The notes under the pieces are model-generated. The model worked only from the letters and a program-made list of their open reading frames with translations, was not told the origin of the DNA and made no database searches. A stretch of 64,000 nucleotides of DNA. It comes from an uncultured Olsenella sp. Its GTDB lineage: Bacteria; Actinomycetota; Coriobacteriia; Coriobacteriales; Atopobiaceae. Both the position numbers and the translations under genes were made by a program. Of this stretch, positions 12,452-20,287 are shown piece after piece. The first letter of the stretch is position 1. Every line of letters starts with the position of its first letter. The stretch lies in contig OMVS01000002.1 of the NCBI GenBank assembly GCA_900314575.1, positions 1 through 64,000 of the forward strand, in the 5' to 3' direction.

Positions 12452-12930
12452 CACCGCCTCCTTTGCGTGCTTGGTACTTTTCGACATTCGTTCAACGAAT
12501 GAAGAAAACCTTTCAGAAGAAAATTTCAGTGGAAGAAAGTTTTCAACAGTGGGTGAAAGAATGTCGATAAGTGCGTTGAATCGAACGTGTCGGGCTGAAA
12601 GATTCTACCACCGGACGAGAAATTACCTTGTCAGACGGCAAGTCTATTCAACTCTAGGGCAAAGATTTCTTTCACGGGCGCGCGGGTGAAAGAAAGCCTT
12701 CACGAGAGCTTTCCGCGGCGGGCGCCTGGTGATATGAGCGGCTCGGAGGAGGTGAACTCCGCGCTGGCGGGCCCTCGGATGTTTTGGCCTCCGGCTTGCG
12801 CGCTACGGAGCTCGGGCCGCTGGATCTCTGCAGGGCTCGGCGCATACTTTGTGATTCGCAAGACTACTTTTGCCAAGGCGCCCGACTTTCGCGTACTATG
12901 AGTAGAGTTTGCAGAATTGCCCAGTTGAAA
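12452..12930. other. Noncoding box cluster between rpmH and the GHKL gene
   Basis: No gene is supported here. The left half is AT-rich for this genome. It carries TTTTCGACA (12478-12486), TTTTCAACA (12540-12548), an 8-1-8 palindrome CATTCGTT/AACGAATG (12485-12501), and three copies of GTGAAAGAA (12553-12561 and 12686-12694 plus; 12667-12675 minus). The rpmH-dnaA gap is the oriC position in many Gram-positives, so this is a candidate second origin subregion. Nothing identifiable was seen between 12700 and 12930. Confidence 0.6.
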
Positions 12931-12960
12931 TTGACAGCGGCCTCAGGTGGCCCATACAAT
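12931..12960 (+). promoter_or_regulatory. rpmH promoter
   Basis: A consensus -35 TTGACA (12931-12936) and -10 TACAAT (12955-12960) are separated by 18 bp, placed 48 bp before the rpmH start. It probably drives rpmH-rnpA-yidD-yidC-jag. Confidence 0.75.
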
Positions 12961-13007
12961 CTGAGGGCTCAGAACTGGACATTGGTATTATCCCAGGAGG
13001 ATTCGAG

Positions 13008-13142
13008 ATGAAGCGTACGTATCAGCCCAACAAGAGGAAGCGCGCTAAGACCCACGGCTTCCGTGCTCGCATGGCTACCAAGGGCGGCCGTCTGGTCCTC
13101 GCCCGCCGCCGCGCCAAGGGCCGCAAGAAGCTCACCGTTTAG
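13008..13142 (+). CDS. rpmH: 50S ribosomal protein L34
   Basis: A 44-residue basic ribosomal protein with the family sequence [19 protein letters not shown] and the [14 protein letters not shown] tail, full length. The start ATG has AGGAGG about seven bases upstream. It is first in the conserved rpmH-rnpA-yidD-yidC-jag string; rnpA follows after 7 bp. Confidence 0.98.
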   Translation: MKRTYQPNKRKRAKTHGFRARMATKGGRLVLARRRAKGRKKLTV

Positions 13143-13149
13143 GAACCAA

Positions 13150-13485
13150 ATGGAGACCATCAAATCCAAGAAGGAATTTGAGAGGGTCTTCTCTGGTGGT
13201 AGGCGCTATAACCATCGGCTTGTACGCATAACAGTTCTCAGGGTGAGCGAAGGCGGCTTGAACAAAGTCGCCTTTGTTGCACCTAAGAGGCTTGGCAATG
13301 CGGTTTTCAGGAACAGGTGCAAAAGGGTTCTACGTGCGGCGGCGTACGAGTGTGGCCTTCCGTCAGAGGATGCGAGCATAATCATGTTTGCAACAAAGGC
13401 AACACACGGAGCGTCATCCGTCGAGGTTGCTCATGCGCTCTCTCAGCTCCTTCGCAAGGCGGGCGTGAGATGCGATGGGGACTGA
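13150..13485 (+). CDS. rnpA: Ribonuclease P protein component
   Basis: Protein cofactor of RNase P, which matures the 5' ends of tRNAs. The RNA-binding motif is [12 protein letters not shown], next to [10 protein letters not shown]. At 111 residues it is normal. The start at [14 protein letters not shown] was preferred over an upstream in-frame ATG at 13063 that lies inside rpmH. The 3' end overlaps yidD by 11 bp. Confidence 0.96.
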   Translation: METIKSKKEFERVFSGGRRYNHRLVRITVLRVSEGGLNKVAFVAPKRLGNAVFRNRCKRVLRAAAYECGLPSEDASIIMFATKATHGASSVEVAHALSQLLRKAGVRCDGD

Positions 13486-13708
13486 CGGCAAGGGTTTTGT
13501 CGCAAGGGCCTTCATGCTCCTGATACGTGGGTACCAGCGCTTTATTTCACCTATTCTCCCGGACTCGTGCATCTACTCGCCGACTTGCTCCCAGTACGCG
13601 ATAGAGGCGATTTCGAAGTACGGGGCGGCGAAGGGTACATGGCTCGCCCTTAGGAGGATCCTGAGGTGCAACCCCTTTCACCGCGGTGGATATGATCCCG
13701 TTCCCTAG
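13475..13708 (+). CDS. yidD: Membrane protein insertion efficiency factor YidD
   Basis: A 77-residue member of the YidD (DUF37) family. It shows [35 protein letters not shown] and the three conserved cysteines, ending [13 protein letters not shown]. It associates with YidC-dependent insertion. The start overlaps the rnpA end, and yidC follows after 21 bp. Confidence 0.96.
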   Translation: MGTDGKGFVARAFMLLIRGYQRFISPILPDSCIYSPTCSQYAIEAISKYGAAKGTWLALRRILRCNPFHRGGYDPVP

Positions 13709-13729
13709 AGAAAGAGTGGCTCGGACACC

Positions 13730-14491
13730 ATGTGGGATTGGTTTATTAACTTCCTGAGCGGCATCCTCGCCGGACTGCAGGGCATCTGCGGAGACTGGGG
13801 TCTCGCCATCGTCATCCTGACGGTGATCATCCGGATCCTCATCATGCCCCTCATGACGAGGTCTACCGCCTCCTCCGCGAAGATGCAGGCGCTCCAGCCG
13901 AAGCTCATGGAGATTCAGCAGCGCTACGCCGATGACCCTCAGAGGCAGTCTGAGGAGCTGCAGAAGTTCTACGCCGAGAACAAGTTCAACCCGCTCGGCG
14001 GCTGCCTGCCCCTCATCCTCCAGATGCCGGTCTTCTTCGCGCTCTTCAGCGTCACCCGCGATCATATCCCCGTAGACGCGACGCTTTTCGGCTTCATCGA
14101 GCTCGGACAGTCCCCGGCCAACGTCATGGCGACTAACGGTTGGGCCGCTGCGCTGCCCTACCTCGCCCTCGTGATTCTCGATGGCGTCCTCACCTTCATC
14201 CCCATGGTGCTCCAGTCTCGCCAGAACTCGGACTCCGAGCAGGCGAGGCAGTCCCTGATTATGGGTGGCGTCATGTCGGTCTTCATCCTCTGGTTCGCGT
14301 GGAGCATCAACTCCGGCGTCCTGATCTACTACGTGACCTCCGCCGTCTGGCAGGTCGTCCAGCAGCAGATCGTGACCAAGCGCGTCACCGAGAAGGTCAA
14401 GGCCGAGACCGAGGCGAAGCTCGCGGCGGATGCGGTCAAGGTCGACGTGGTCCGCAAGGAGCGCAAGGCGCGCCCTCGCAAGAAGAAGTAG
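13730..14491 (+). CDS. yidC: Membrane protein insertase YidC/OxaA
   Basis: A 253-residue short Gram-positive-type insertase. It has hydrophobic segments near residues 24-43 (carrying the conserved arginine in VIIRILIMPL), 92-112, 140-162 and 175-205, and a cytoplasmic charged hairpin with the KLMEIQQRYADDPQRQ motif between the first two. The C-terminal tail is very basic (RKERKARPRKKK), as expected for ribosome contact. There is no clear lipobox. It lies in the conserved origin operon. Confidence 0.95.
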   Translation: MWDWFINFLSGILAGLQGICGDWGLAIVILTVIIRILIMPLMTRSTASSAKMQALQPKLMEIQQRYADDPQRQSEELQKFYAENKFNPLGGCLPLILQMPVFFALFSVTRDHIPVDATLFGFIELGQSPANVMATNGWAAALPYLALVILDGVLTFIPMVLQSRQNSDSEQARQSLIMGGVMSVFILWFAWSINSGVLIYYVTSAVWQVVQQQIVTKRVTEKVKAETEAKLAADAVKVDVVRKERKARPRKKK

Positions 14492-14570
14492 GGTACGGCA
14501 GAGAATGCAGGGTGGGGCATGGCGTGCATGTTGCGTCATGCCCCTTGAATTTGAATCCTGGAGGTAACAC

Positions 14571-15158
14571 ATGGAGGACGAGGGCATCACCTCCTCGGTG
14601 AGCGAAGGGGCACAGGAGACGACGGAGGCTGCGGCCGACGACGCCTTTGCCGAGATTCGCGAGCACTATGCGGCGACCAAGGAGCTGACCGAGGAAGAGA
14701 CGGACAAGATCGCGGATGTCGCGGTCGGATACCTGAGGGACATCCTCGGGTTCTTCAGCGAGGACAAGTCGTCCATCGACGAGTACGACGGCGACGAGGG
14801 CGAGCTCATCCTCGACATCAACGGCGGGAACCTCGCGGTCCTCATCGGACGCCACGGCCGCACGCTCGATGCGCTGCAGATGGTCCTCTCCTCCCTGATG
14901 AGCAGCAACCTCAAGTTCCACTACCCCGTCGTCGTGGACATCGAAGGCTATAAGAGCCGTCGCAAGGATAAGGTCCGCACCATCGCGCTCTCTGCCGCCG
15001 CCCGCGCGAAGCGGCAGGGGAGCGCGGTCTCCCTGGCGCCGATGAACGCCTACGAGCGCAGGCTCGTGCACATTGCGCTCGTGGACGATGACGAGGTGGC
15101 GACGCATTCCGAGGGGGAGGACCCCGACCGTTACGTAGTCATCACCCCGGTCAAGTAG
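14571..15158 (+). CDS. jag: Jag/KhpB-type KH-R3H RNA-binding protein
   Basis: A 195-residue RNA-binding protein: an acidic N-terminus, a KH domain around residues 65-130 (LIGRHGRTLDALQ loop, then DIEGYKSRRKDKV) and an R3H domain at the end (APMNAYERRLVHIAL, then DRYVVITPVK). The Jag_N domain seen in many Firmicutes is absent. Homologues affect cell elongation and division. A good RBS (GGAGG) precedes the ATG. It is the last gene of the rpmH string and is followed by a hairpin. Confidence 0.92.
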   Translation: MEDEGITSSVSEGAQETTEAAADDAFAEIREHYAATKELTEEETDKIADVAVGYLRDILGFFSEDKSSIDEYDGDEGELILDINGGNLAVLIGRHGRTLDALQMVLSSLMSSNLKFHYPVVVDIEGYKSRRKDKVRTIALSAAARAKRQGSAVSLAPMNAYERRLVHIALVDDDEVATHSEGEDPDRYVVITPVK

Positions 15159-15194
15159 CTTCTCGCCGCGATAGCTCTTCTCAGAACCGTACGT

Positions 15195-15245
15195 AGGCCC
15201 CTGGCAGTCCGAAGCCTTCGCGAGGACATGCCGGGGCCCTTTCTA
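15195..15245 (+). terminator. Intrinsic terminator after jag
   Basis: A long GC hairpin: GGCCCC and GGCA pair with TGCC and GGGGCC around one bulged T, with inner GTCC/GGAC pairs. It is followed by CTTTCTATG, 40-80 bp after the jag stop. Confidence 0.65.
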
Positions 15246-15373
15246 TGCGTCGGCAATCTAAGGCACGTCGTTCTTGTGGCGCCTCGAGGGGCGGGGACCG
15301 TTGTGCCTCCGGCAACTTGGTATCCTCGGATAGCGCTTAGCTACGTTGTCCGCTCGTGGGATGGGGGAGTCGC

Positions 15374-16099
15374 ATGGACCTGGAAGAGGGGATCGAGAAG
15401 CTCGTGGACGTTGCGAGTGGCTACGGCATATCCTTGACTCGCGGTCAGGCCGAGAAGCTCGTCGGACACCTGTGCCTCGTGGAGGAAAAGAACAAGGTGG
15501 TCAACCTGACGAGAATTGTGGACGATCGTGACGCGCTCATCCTGCACATCCTCGACTCGCTTCTCCTTGCCTCCAGGCTTGACGAGGCACCAGAGGGGGC
15601 CTTCCTGGACATAGGTACCGGGGCGGGCTACCCCGGCCTTCCGCTCGCCGTGGTCACGGGTAGGCGAGGAGTGCTCGTAGACTCCGTTGGCAAGAAGGTG
15701 AACGCCGTACGGGGCTTCATCGACGAGCTCGGCCTCGCTGAGCAGGTCGAGGCCCGGCACGTCCGCGTTGAGGAGCTCGCAAAGGTGCAGAAGGGTGCTT
15801 ATGCGGCCGTGGTTGCTCGTGCCGTCGCACAAGTGAATGTGCTTGTCGAATATGCCACACCCTTTCTCTGTAAGAATGGACTGCTGGTCATCGCCAAAGC
15901 GAGGCCCGATGAGGACGAAATTCTCGCCGGAAACAAGGCGGCGGCGATATGCGGGCTTCGGCCGGTTGCCCTTGACGAGTATGAGCTGCCGGAGGGCCTG
16001 GGTCACAGGGAGGTTCTCACCTACAGAAGGGTCGGAAGCCCGAAGGTAAAGCTACCTCGCAAGACTGGGATGGCGAGCCATCAGCCGCTTGGTGTCTAG
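15374..16099 (+). CDS. rsmG: 16S rRNA (guanine527-N7)-methyltransferase RsmG
   Basis: Methylates G527 of 16S rRNA using SAM. The SAM-binding loop is LDIGTGAGYPGLPLA; other family signs are NKVVNLTRI, LHILDSLL, VVARAVAQVNVLVEY and the C-terminal YRRV. ATG 15374 is preceded by GGGGGAG; an ATG six codons earlier (15356) is possible but lacks a good RBS. The protein is 241 residues. Genes of this family usually sit just upstream of parAB, as here. Confidence 0.95.
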   Translation: MDLEEGIEKLVDVASGYGISLTRGQAEKLVGHLCLVEEKNKVVNLTRIVDDRDALILHILDSLLLASRLDEAPEGAFLDIGTGAGYPGLPLAVVTGRRGVLVDSVGKKVNAVRGFIDELGLAEQVEARHVRVEELAKVQKGAYAAVVARAVAQVNVLVEYATPFLCKNGLLVIAKARPDEDEILAGNKAAAICGLRPVALDEYELPEGLGHREVLTYRRVGSPKVKLPRKTGMASHQPLGV

Positions 16100-16288
16100 G
16101 GGACGCTCCGCATTCGCTCGCATGCAGAGCGTCCTCCTCATGAGGGGCGCGTTACCCATGCGGTTCGTGAGTTCTCAGTCTCAGCCTGGGTACCGAGGTC
16201 ATTTGCTGATCGTCAGGAGGCTGACCAGACCGTCTCCACTGAGCCCCTGAGGTGTCGGCGGGCCTTCACCCGAACACGCACGTGAGTG

Positions 16289-16304
16289 TGTTTCACGTGA
16301 AACA
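16289..16304. promoter_or_regulatory. parS site 1
   Basis: A perfect 16-bp palindrome TGTTTCACGTGAAACA, the universal chromosomal parS that ParB binds and from which it spreads. Confidence 0.97.
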
Positions 16305-16674
16305 GGAATGTGGGACGTGCTGGTTGGCACGATTCGCGCGTGCTCCCATCCTCCCACAGCCTACGTTGTCTAGGCTGCCCATGGATTGGCGATAGGTTGA
16401 GGAAGCCTGGGGACGGTCACGAGATGACCTGCCGCGACCTAGAAGTATCGAACTAAGGGGTGGCTGCCTCTTCGGGGCATCGGGCTAAGGGGTGGCCGAA
16501 TATCGACAAGAGCATGCCTCCATACCCACCATGCTGACGGGCATGCTTCGAGCTCCCCGTAATGTGGCGCGAATCAAGGGATAAGGGCGGGAAGCCCTGT
16601 TTAGGCGTCGATACGCTGAGTCACGGTCGACCTGACCGTGGGACGGTGCCAACGTCATGCTTCTTTAGGATACG

Positions 16675-16690
16675 TGTTTCACGTGAAACA
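16675..16690. promoter_or_regulatory. parS site 2
   Basis: A second perfect TGTTTCACGTGAAACA palindrome, 386 bp from the first and about 190 bp upstream of parA. Confidence 0.97.
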
Positions 16691-16881
16691 TTTTCGTGTG
16701 GCGAGGGCGATGAGGGTGCCTTTGTTGTCCCGATACGTGGTGATACTTGCATGTGTTAGGCATGAAATCGCGGCCGTGCCGACAGAAAGTGACAAGCATC
16801 TCGTTCTGGAACTCGGGCTCTTCGAGCGTGTAAAGTAGAGCATCCGATAGCCATGATGCGAAGCGAACAGGGGAGGAAGAC

Positions 16882-17682
16882 GTGGGATACACAGGGACCA
16901 AGAGGGCGCTACCGCAACGAGACTCCCAGGTAATCGCCATCATCAACCAGAAGGGTGGAGTCGGGAAGTCTACGACTGCGGTCAACCTCTCCGCCGCGCT
17001 CGGAGAATCAAAGAAGAAGGTCCTCATCATAGACTTCGACCCGCAGGGCAACGCGACGAGTGGCTTTGGAATCGAGAAAGAAAGCCTTCATGGAGACGTC
17101 TATGACGCGCTTTCCGGTCGCTGCGGTCTCCAGGACGTCATCCTCGATACCATCGAGCCAACGGTCTTCATCGCTCCATCGACAATCTCGCTTGCTGGTG
17201 CTGAGATCGAGCTTGTGACGATGGAGGACAGGGAGACGGTTCTCAAGCGCCTGATAGCACCTGTGCGCGACGAGTTTGACTACATCTTCATCGACTGTCC
17301 TCCATCGCTCGGGGTACTGACGCTTGACGCTCTCGTAGCCGCCGACTCTCTGCTCATTCCGATTCAATGTGAGTTCTATGCGCTCGAGGGGCTGACCAAG
17401 CTCCTCGAGTCGATGAAGATGGTTAAGTCACGCCTGAATCCCGATCTTGAGATCTTCGGCGTCCTTATGACCATGTTTGACGCCAGGACGACCCTCTCAA
17501 AACAGGTCGTGGACGAGGTGCAGACGTACTTTGGTAAGAAGGTCTTCAAGACCGTCATTCCACGCAACGTAAAGCTCTCGGAGGCACCTAGCCACGGACT
17601 CCCGATTAACCACTACTCTCGCATGAGCCGTGGTGCCTTGGCGTATGGGAAGCTGGCGAAAGAGGTGGTACGACGTGGCTAA
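16882..17682 (+). CDS. parA: Chromosome partitioning ATPase ParA (Soj)
   Basis: A deviant Walker-A ATPase that binds DNA nonspecifically and moves ParB-parS complexes. Motifs: KGGVGKST near residue 24, LIIDFDPQGNATSG, and IFIDCPPSLGVLT. At 266 residues it has a short N-terminal extension before the fold. The start is GTG with AGGGGAGGA upstream. It overlaps the parB start by 8 bp, a coupled parAB operon between parS sites. Confidence 0.97.
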   Translation: MGYTGTKRALPQRDSQVIAIINQKGGVGKSTTAVNLSAALGESKKKVLIIDFDPQGNATSGFGIEKESLHGDVYDALSGRCGLQDVILDTIEPTVFIAPSTISLAGAEIELVTMEDRETVLKRLIAPVRDEFDYIFIDCPPSLGVLTLDALVAADSLLIPIQCEFYALEGLTKLLESMKMVKSRLNPDLEIFGVLMTMFDARTTLSKQVVDEVQTYFGKKVFKTVIPRNVKLSEAPSHGLPINHYSRMSRGALAYGKLAKEVVRRG

Positions 17683-18571
17683 GCACAGCGGTCTTGGACG
17701 GGGTCTCGAGTCGCTGCTGGGAGAGACAGCTGGAGAGGTCGGTGCGCTCGAGGCTAGCCAGGCGGAGATTCCACTCGATGAGATCCGGGTGAATCCAAAC
17801 CAGCCACGCAAGCTCTTCGACGATGCGGCTCTTGACGAGCTTGCGGATTCGATTCGTCAGAACGGCCTCATCCAGCCCATCGTCGTACGCAGGCATGGCG
17901 ACGGATATGAAATAGTGGCGGGTGAAAGACGCTATCAAGCATCACGACGGGCGGGACTCACGACAGTGCCCGCAATTGTGAGGGATGTCAGCGATGAGGA
18001 CATGCTCAAGATTGCCCTGATCGAGAACCTGCAGCGAGAAGATCTCAACCCCATCGAGACCGCGATGGGGTATCAAAGGCTTATCGAAGAAAATGGGTTG
18101 AGGCAGCAGGACCTCGCGGACCTGCTCTCTCGTTCGCGTTCCTCCATTGCGAATTCCCTACGGCTGCTCGAACTGCCCGAGGGAATCCAGGAGTTGCTAC
18201 AGGCTGGGAAGCTCACGCCCGGTCATGCTCGTGCGATCCTCACGGTCGACGGGGAGGAGAATCGCATAAGGCTGGCAGAGAAGGTCGTGCGAGAGGGGCT
18301 CTCAGTTCGTCAGACAGAAAAGCTTGCTTCGTGGATTTCTGTCCAGACGAGCGAGGGAGGGAAAGAGACCGAGCCCAGGGAGGTCAGACCCGCGGCCTAC
18401 GGTATCGCCGAACGGAGACTGCGCGACGTGCTGAAACTGCCGGTCGCCGTGCGTCGGGTGCGGGGCAAGAACAAGCTTGAGATTCAGTTCGAGGACGAAG
18501 GTCAGCTGTCGGCACTCATCTCCCTCCTTACTTCTGCGGAGGGGGATCCAGGGTTCGATGATGACGAGTAG
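17675..18571 (+). CDS. parB: Chromosome partitioning protein ParB (Spo0J)
   Basis: A CTP-dependent DNA clamp that loads at parS. The N-terminal CTP-binding boxes are NPNQPRK and GERRYQASR with ENLQREDLNPIE. The central helix-turn-helix is GLRQQDLADLLSRSRSSIANSLRLL, and a C-terminal dimerisation part follows. The GTG start gives (M)AKHSGLGRGLESLLG, the classic ParB N-terminus. The protein is 298 residues. Sites matching its expected target lie at 16289, 16675 and 18974. Confidence 0.97.
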   Translation: MAKHSGLGRGLESLLGETAGEVGALEASQAEIPLDEIRVNPNQPRKLFDDAALDELADSIRQNGLIQPIVVRRHGDGYEIVAGERRYQASRRAGLTTVPAIVRDVSDEDMLKIALIENLQREDLNPIETAMGYQRLIEENGLRQQDLADLLSRSRSSIANSLRLLELPEGIQELLQAGKLTPGHARAILTVDGEENRIRLAEKVVREGLSVRQTEKLASWISVQTSEGGKETEPREVRPAAYGIAERRLRDVLKLPVAVRRVRGKNKLEIQFEDEGQLSALISLLTSAEGDPGFDDDE

Positions 18572-18614
18572 TTAAGCGGTTTAGAGCTTGGACGGTATGA
18601 CGGAGGTGTCAACA

Positions 18615-18869
18615 GTGGGCATCAAGGCAATTGGTAGGACGATGGCGGTATCGGTGGCCATGGCGGGTGTGGGGTACCTGGCATATACGTATGCGATACC
18701 TGCCGAGAAGAAGGTTGAGCTCGAGACCAGGTTTGCTGAAGCAAAGTCTCGGGCTCATGAGATCGTAGAGGCAGTCAGGCCGTACGTCGACCAGATGGTA
18801 CACCCCTCTCCGGCAGACCACAGCAATAGGGAGGCGACCATTCGGCAATGGGAGACGCTCGGATACTGA
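18615..18869 (+). CDS. Small single-pass membrane protein downstream of parB
   Basis: Not recognised. The GTG at 18615 is preceded by GGAGG with suitable spacing; ATG 18597 is an alternative but has no RBS. The 84-residue product has one hydrophobic segment (about residues 8-30) followed by an amphipathic charged helix (EKKVELETRFAEAKSRAHE) and a polar tail, a shape like YtxH-type small proteins. It is 43 bp downstream of parB and ends at a terminator, so it is probably the last gene of the parAB operon. Confidence 0.65.
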   Translation: MGIKAIGRTMAVSVAMAGVGYLAYTYAIPAEKKVELETRFAEAKSRAHEIVEAVRPYVDQMVHPSPADHSNREATIRQWETLGY

Positions 18870-18903
18870 CCTCCGGCGAAGACACCCATGATGCGAACGT
18901 CTT

Positions 18904-18940
18904 AAGCGCGGCTGGCTACAGTGCCAGCCGCGCTTCTTCG
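18904..18940 (+). terminator. Intrinsic terminator of the parAB operon
   Basis: A perfect 13-bp stem (18904-18916 with 18923-18935), 6-nt loop, then CTTCG. Confidence 0.75.
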
Positions 18941-18973
18941 TAGTACGGATGATGCGACGTAGATACTAATCGA

Positions 18974-18989
18974 CGTTTCACGTGAAACA
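18974..18989. promoter_or_regulatory. parS site 3
   Basis: The sequence CGTTTCACGTGAAACA has one mismatch (first base) to the full site and a perfect 14-bp core palindrome. Its right end overlaps the rlmN terminator stem. Confidence 0.93.
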
Positions 18990-19024
18990 CCGCGAGGCCG
19001 ACTGAAAATCGGCCCCGCGGTGTT
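18986..19024 (-). terminator. Terminator after rlmN overlapping parS 3
   Basis: Arms 18986-19001 and 19009-19024 (15 of 16 paired, 7-nt loop). On the minus strand the stem ends in GTGTTTCACG, so the T-rich tail is shared with parS. Confidence 0.65.
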
Positions 19025-19104
19025 GTTCGATTCGTTTGTAGTACGACTGCGATTGGGCTTTACCGTCGAGCCAAAAGGAGGTGCGGTCCGAAGAACGCCC
19101 CGTC

Positions 19105-20178
19105 TTACGAACGCAGCACCTTCTGGCTAAGCTGACCACAGGCGGCGTCGATGTCTGCGCCACGCGAGTTGCGGACGGTTGCCTCTACGCCGACGTTGGC
19201 GAGCCGTCGTACGAACTCGTCGGCCCGCTCGTCGGTAGAGGGCTGGAACTTGGAGTGAGGAATGGCGTTTAGCTTGATGATGTTCACGTGCGCCAGGGTT
19301 CCGCGACAGAAGTCGCAGAGGTACTGAAGCTCCTCGTCACTATCGTTGATGCCCTTGATGAGAGCGTACTCGTACGTGGGCCTACGGCCGGTCTTGTCGA
19401 CGTATTCGCCTATGGCGTCATACAGATGCATCAACGAGTACTTCTTGACGCCGGGCATGAGGTAGTCACGGGTCCTTTGCACCGCAGAGTGCAAGGAGAC
19501 GGCCAGGGTGAACTGCTCGGGCTCCTTTGCGAAGCGAAGAATCATCGGAATGACTCCACAGGTCGACACGGTGAGGTGACGAGCGCCGATGCCCGCCCCA
19601 TCAGGAGAGTTGAGCCGACGTAGGGCCTCGAGCGTGTTGTCGTAGTTCATGAACGGTTCGCCCTGACCCATGAGTACGACAGATGTCACACGGGTGTTGA
19701 AGTCATCGCGGACGTGCATGACCTGCTCGTAGATCTCTCCTGCGGTGAGGGAGCGGGTGAGCCCAGCGGCACCCGTAGCACAGAAGGCGCACCCCATGGC
19801 ACAGCCCGCCTGGGTCGACGCGCAGACGGCAAGACGGTTCTTCGTTGGCATGCCGACGCACTCTACGGCAGTCGAATCCGGGAAGCGAAGGAGGTACTTC
19901 TTGCTGCCGTCAATGGAGGTCTGGACGGCAACCTCCTCCACGCCACCGAGGGAGGCGACCTCGCCGAGCTTCTCCCTCAGGGTCTTGGGGAGGTTGGTCA
20001 TGTCGTCGAAGGAGCTTACGTTCTTCTCCCAGACCCATTCCTCGATCTGCTTGACGCGGAACTTGGGCTGCCCAAGCTCGGCGACGAGCTCGACGATCTC
20101 GCCATGGCTCATCGAATGGAGGTCGCGCTTGCGGCGCACGGTCGGCTGGGACGGCTTGTTGTCGTCTACTGTCGTCAT
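19105..20178 (-). CDS. rlmN: Dual-specificity 23S rRNA/tRNA adenine-C2 methyltransferase RlmN
   Basis: A radical-SAM enzyme that methylates A2503 of 23S rRNA and A37 of some tRNAs. The CxxxCxxC cluster is in QAGCAMGCAFCATGAAG. The methyl-carrying cysteine lies near the end in AACGQL, with its partner in STCGVIP; also present are VLMGQGEPFMNYD and the GINDSDEE motif. Its 357 residues are normal. It is transcribed against its neighbours, alone, and divergent from ddl. Confidence 0.96.
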   Translation of the reverse strand: MTTVDDNKPSQPTVRRKRDLHSMSHGEIVELVAELGQPKFRVKQIEEWVWEKNVSSFDDMTNLPKTLREKLGEVASLGGVEEVAVQTSIDGSKKYLLRFPDSTAVECVGMPTKNRLAVCASTQAGCAMGCAFCATGAAGLTRSLTAGEIYEQVMHVRDDFNTRVTSVVLMGQGEPFMNYDNTLEALRRLNSPDGAGIGARHLTVSTCGVIPMILRFAKEPEQFTLAVSLHSAVQRTRDYLMPGVKKYSLMHLYDAIGEYVDKTGRRPTYEYALIKGINDSDEELQYLCDFCRGTLAHVNIIKLNAIPHSKFQPSTDERADEFVRRLANVGVEATVRNSRGADIDAACGQLSQKVLRS

Positions 20179-20287
20179 GTTATTTTGCCCTTGTCTATTT
20201 GTGTACCAAAACGAGGAGTATCCTGTTTTCGCAGGTAATCATGTAAACGAGTCTAGCGCACACGTGTTGCGCTCAAGGAGTCATGAC

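Larger units (their letters stand above)
16100..16881. other. Long noncoding gap carrying two parS sites
   Basis: A 780-bp gap with no supportable gene. It holds parS at 16289 and 16675, two copies of CTAAGGGGTGGC (16453-16464 and 16485-16496, a 32-bp period) and an inverted repeat CACGGTC/GACCGTG (16622-16640). No clear parA promoter could be fixed. The length and repeats suggest a centromere-like or regulatory role rather than coding. Confidence 0.6.

Noticed and set aside
12451-12487. ATG at 12487 as start of the GHKL protein
   Set aside because: It lies within the TTTTCGACA box and palindrome and has no RBS, whereas ATG 12451 has AAGGAGG at ideal spacing.
9007-13007. Canonical DnaA boxes (TTATCCACA and one-mismatch forms)
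   Set aside because: None was found by eye in the noncoding patches; the repeated TTTTCRACA was reported instead.
16562-16759. 65-codon frame spanning parS 2
   Set aside because: It contains a perfect parS inside and its protein sequence looks random, with no RBS.
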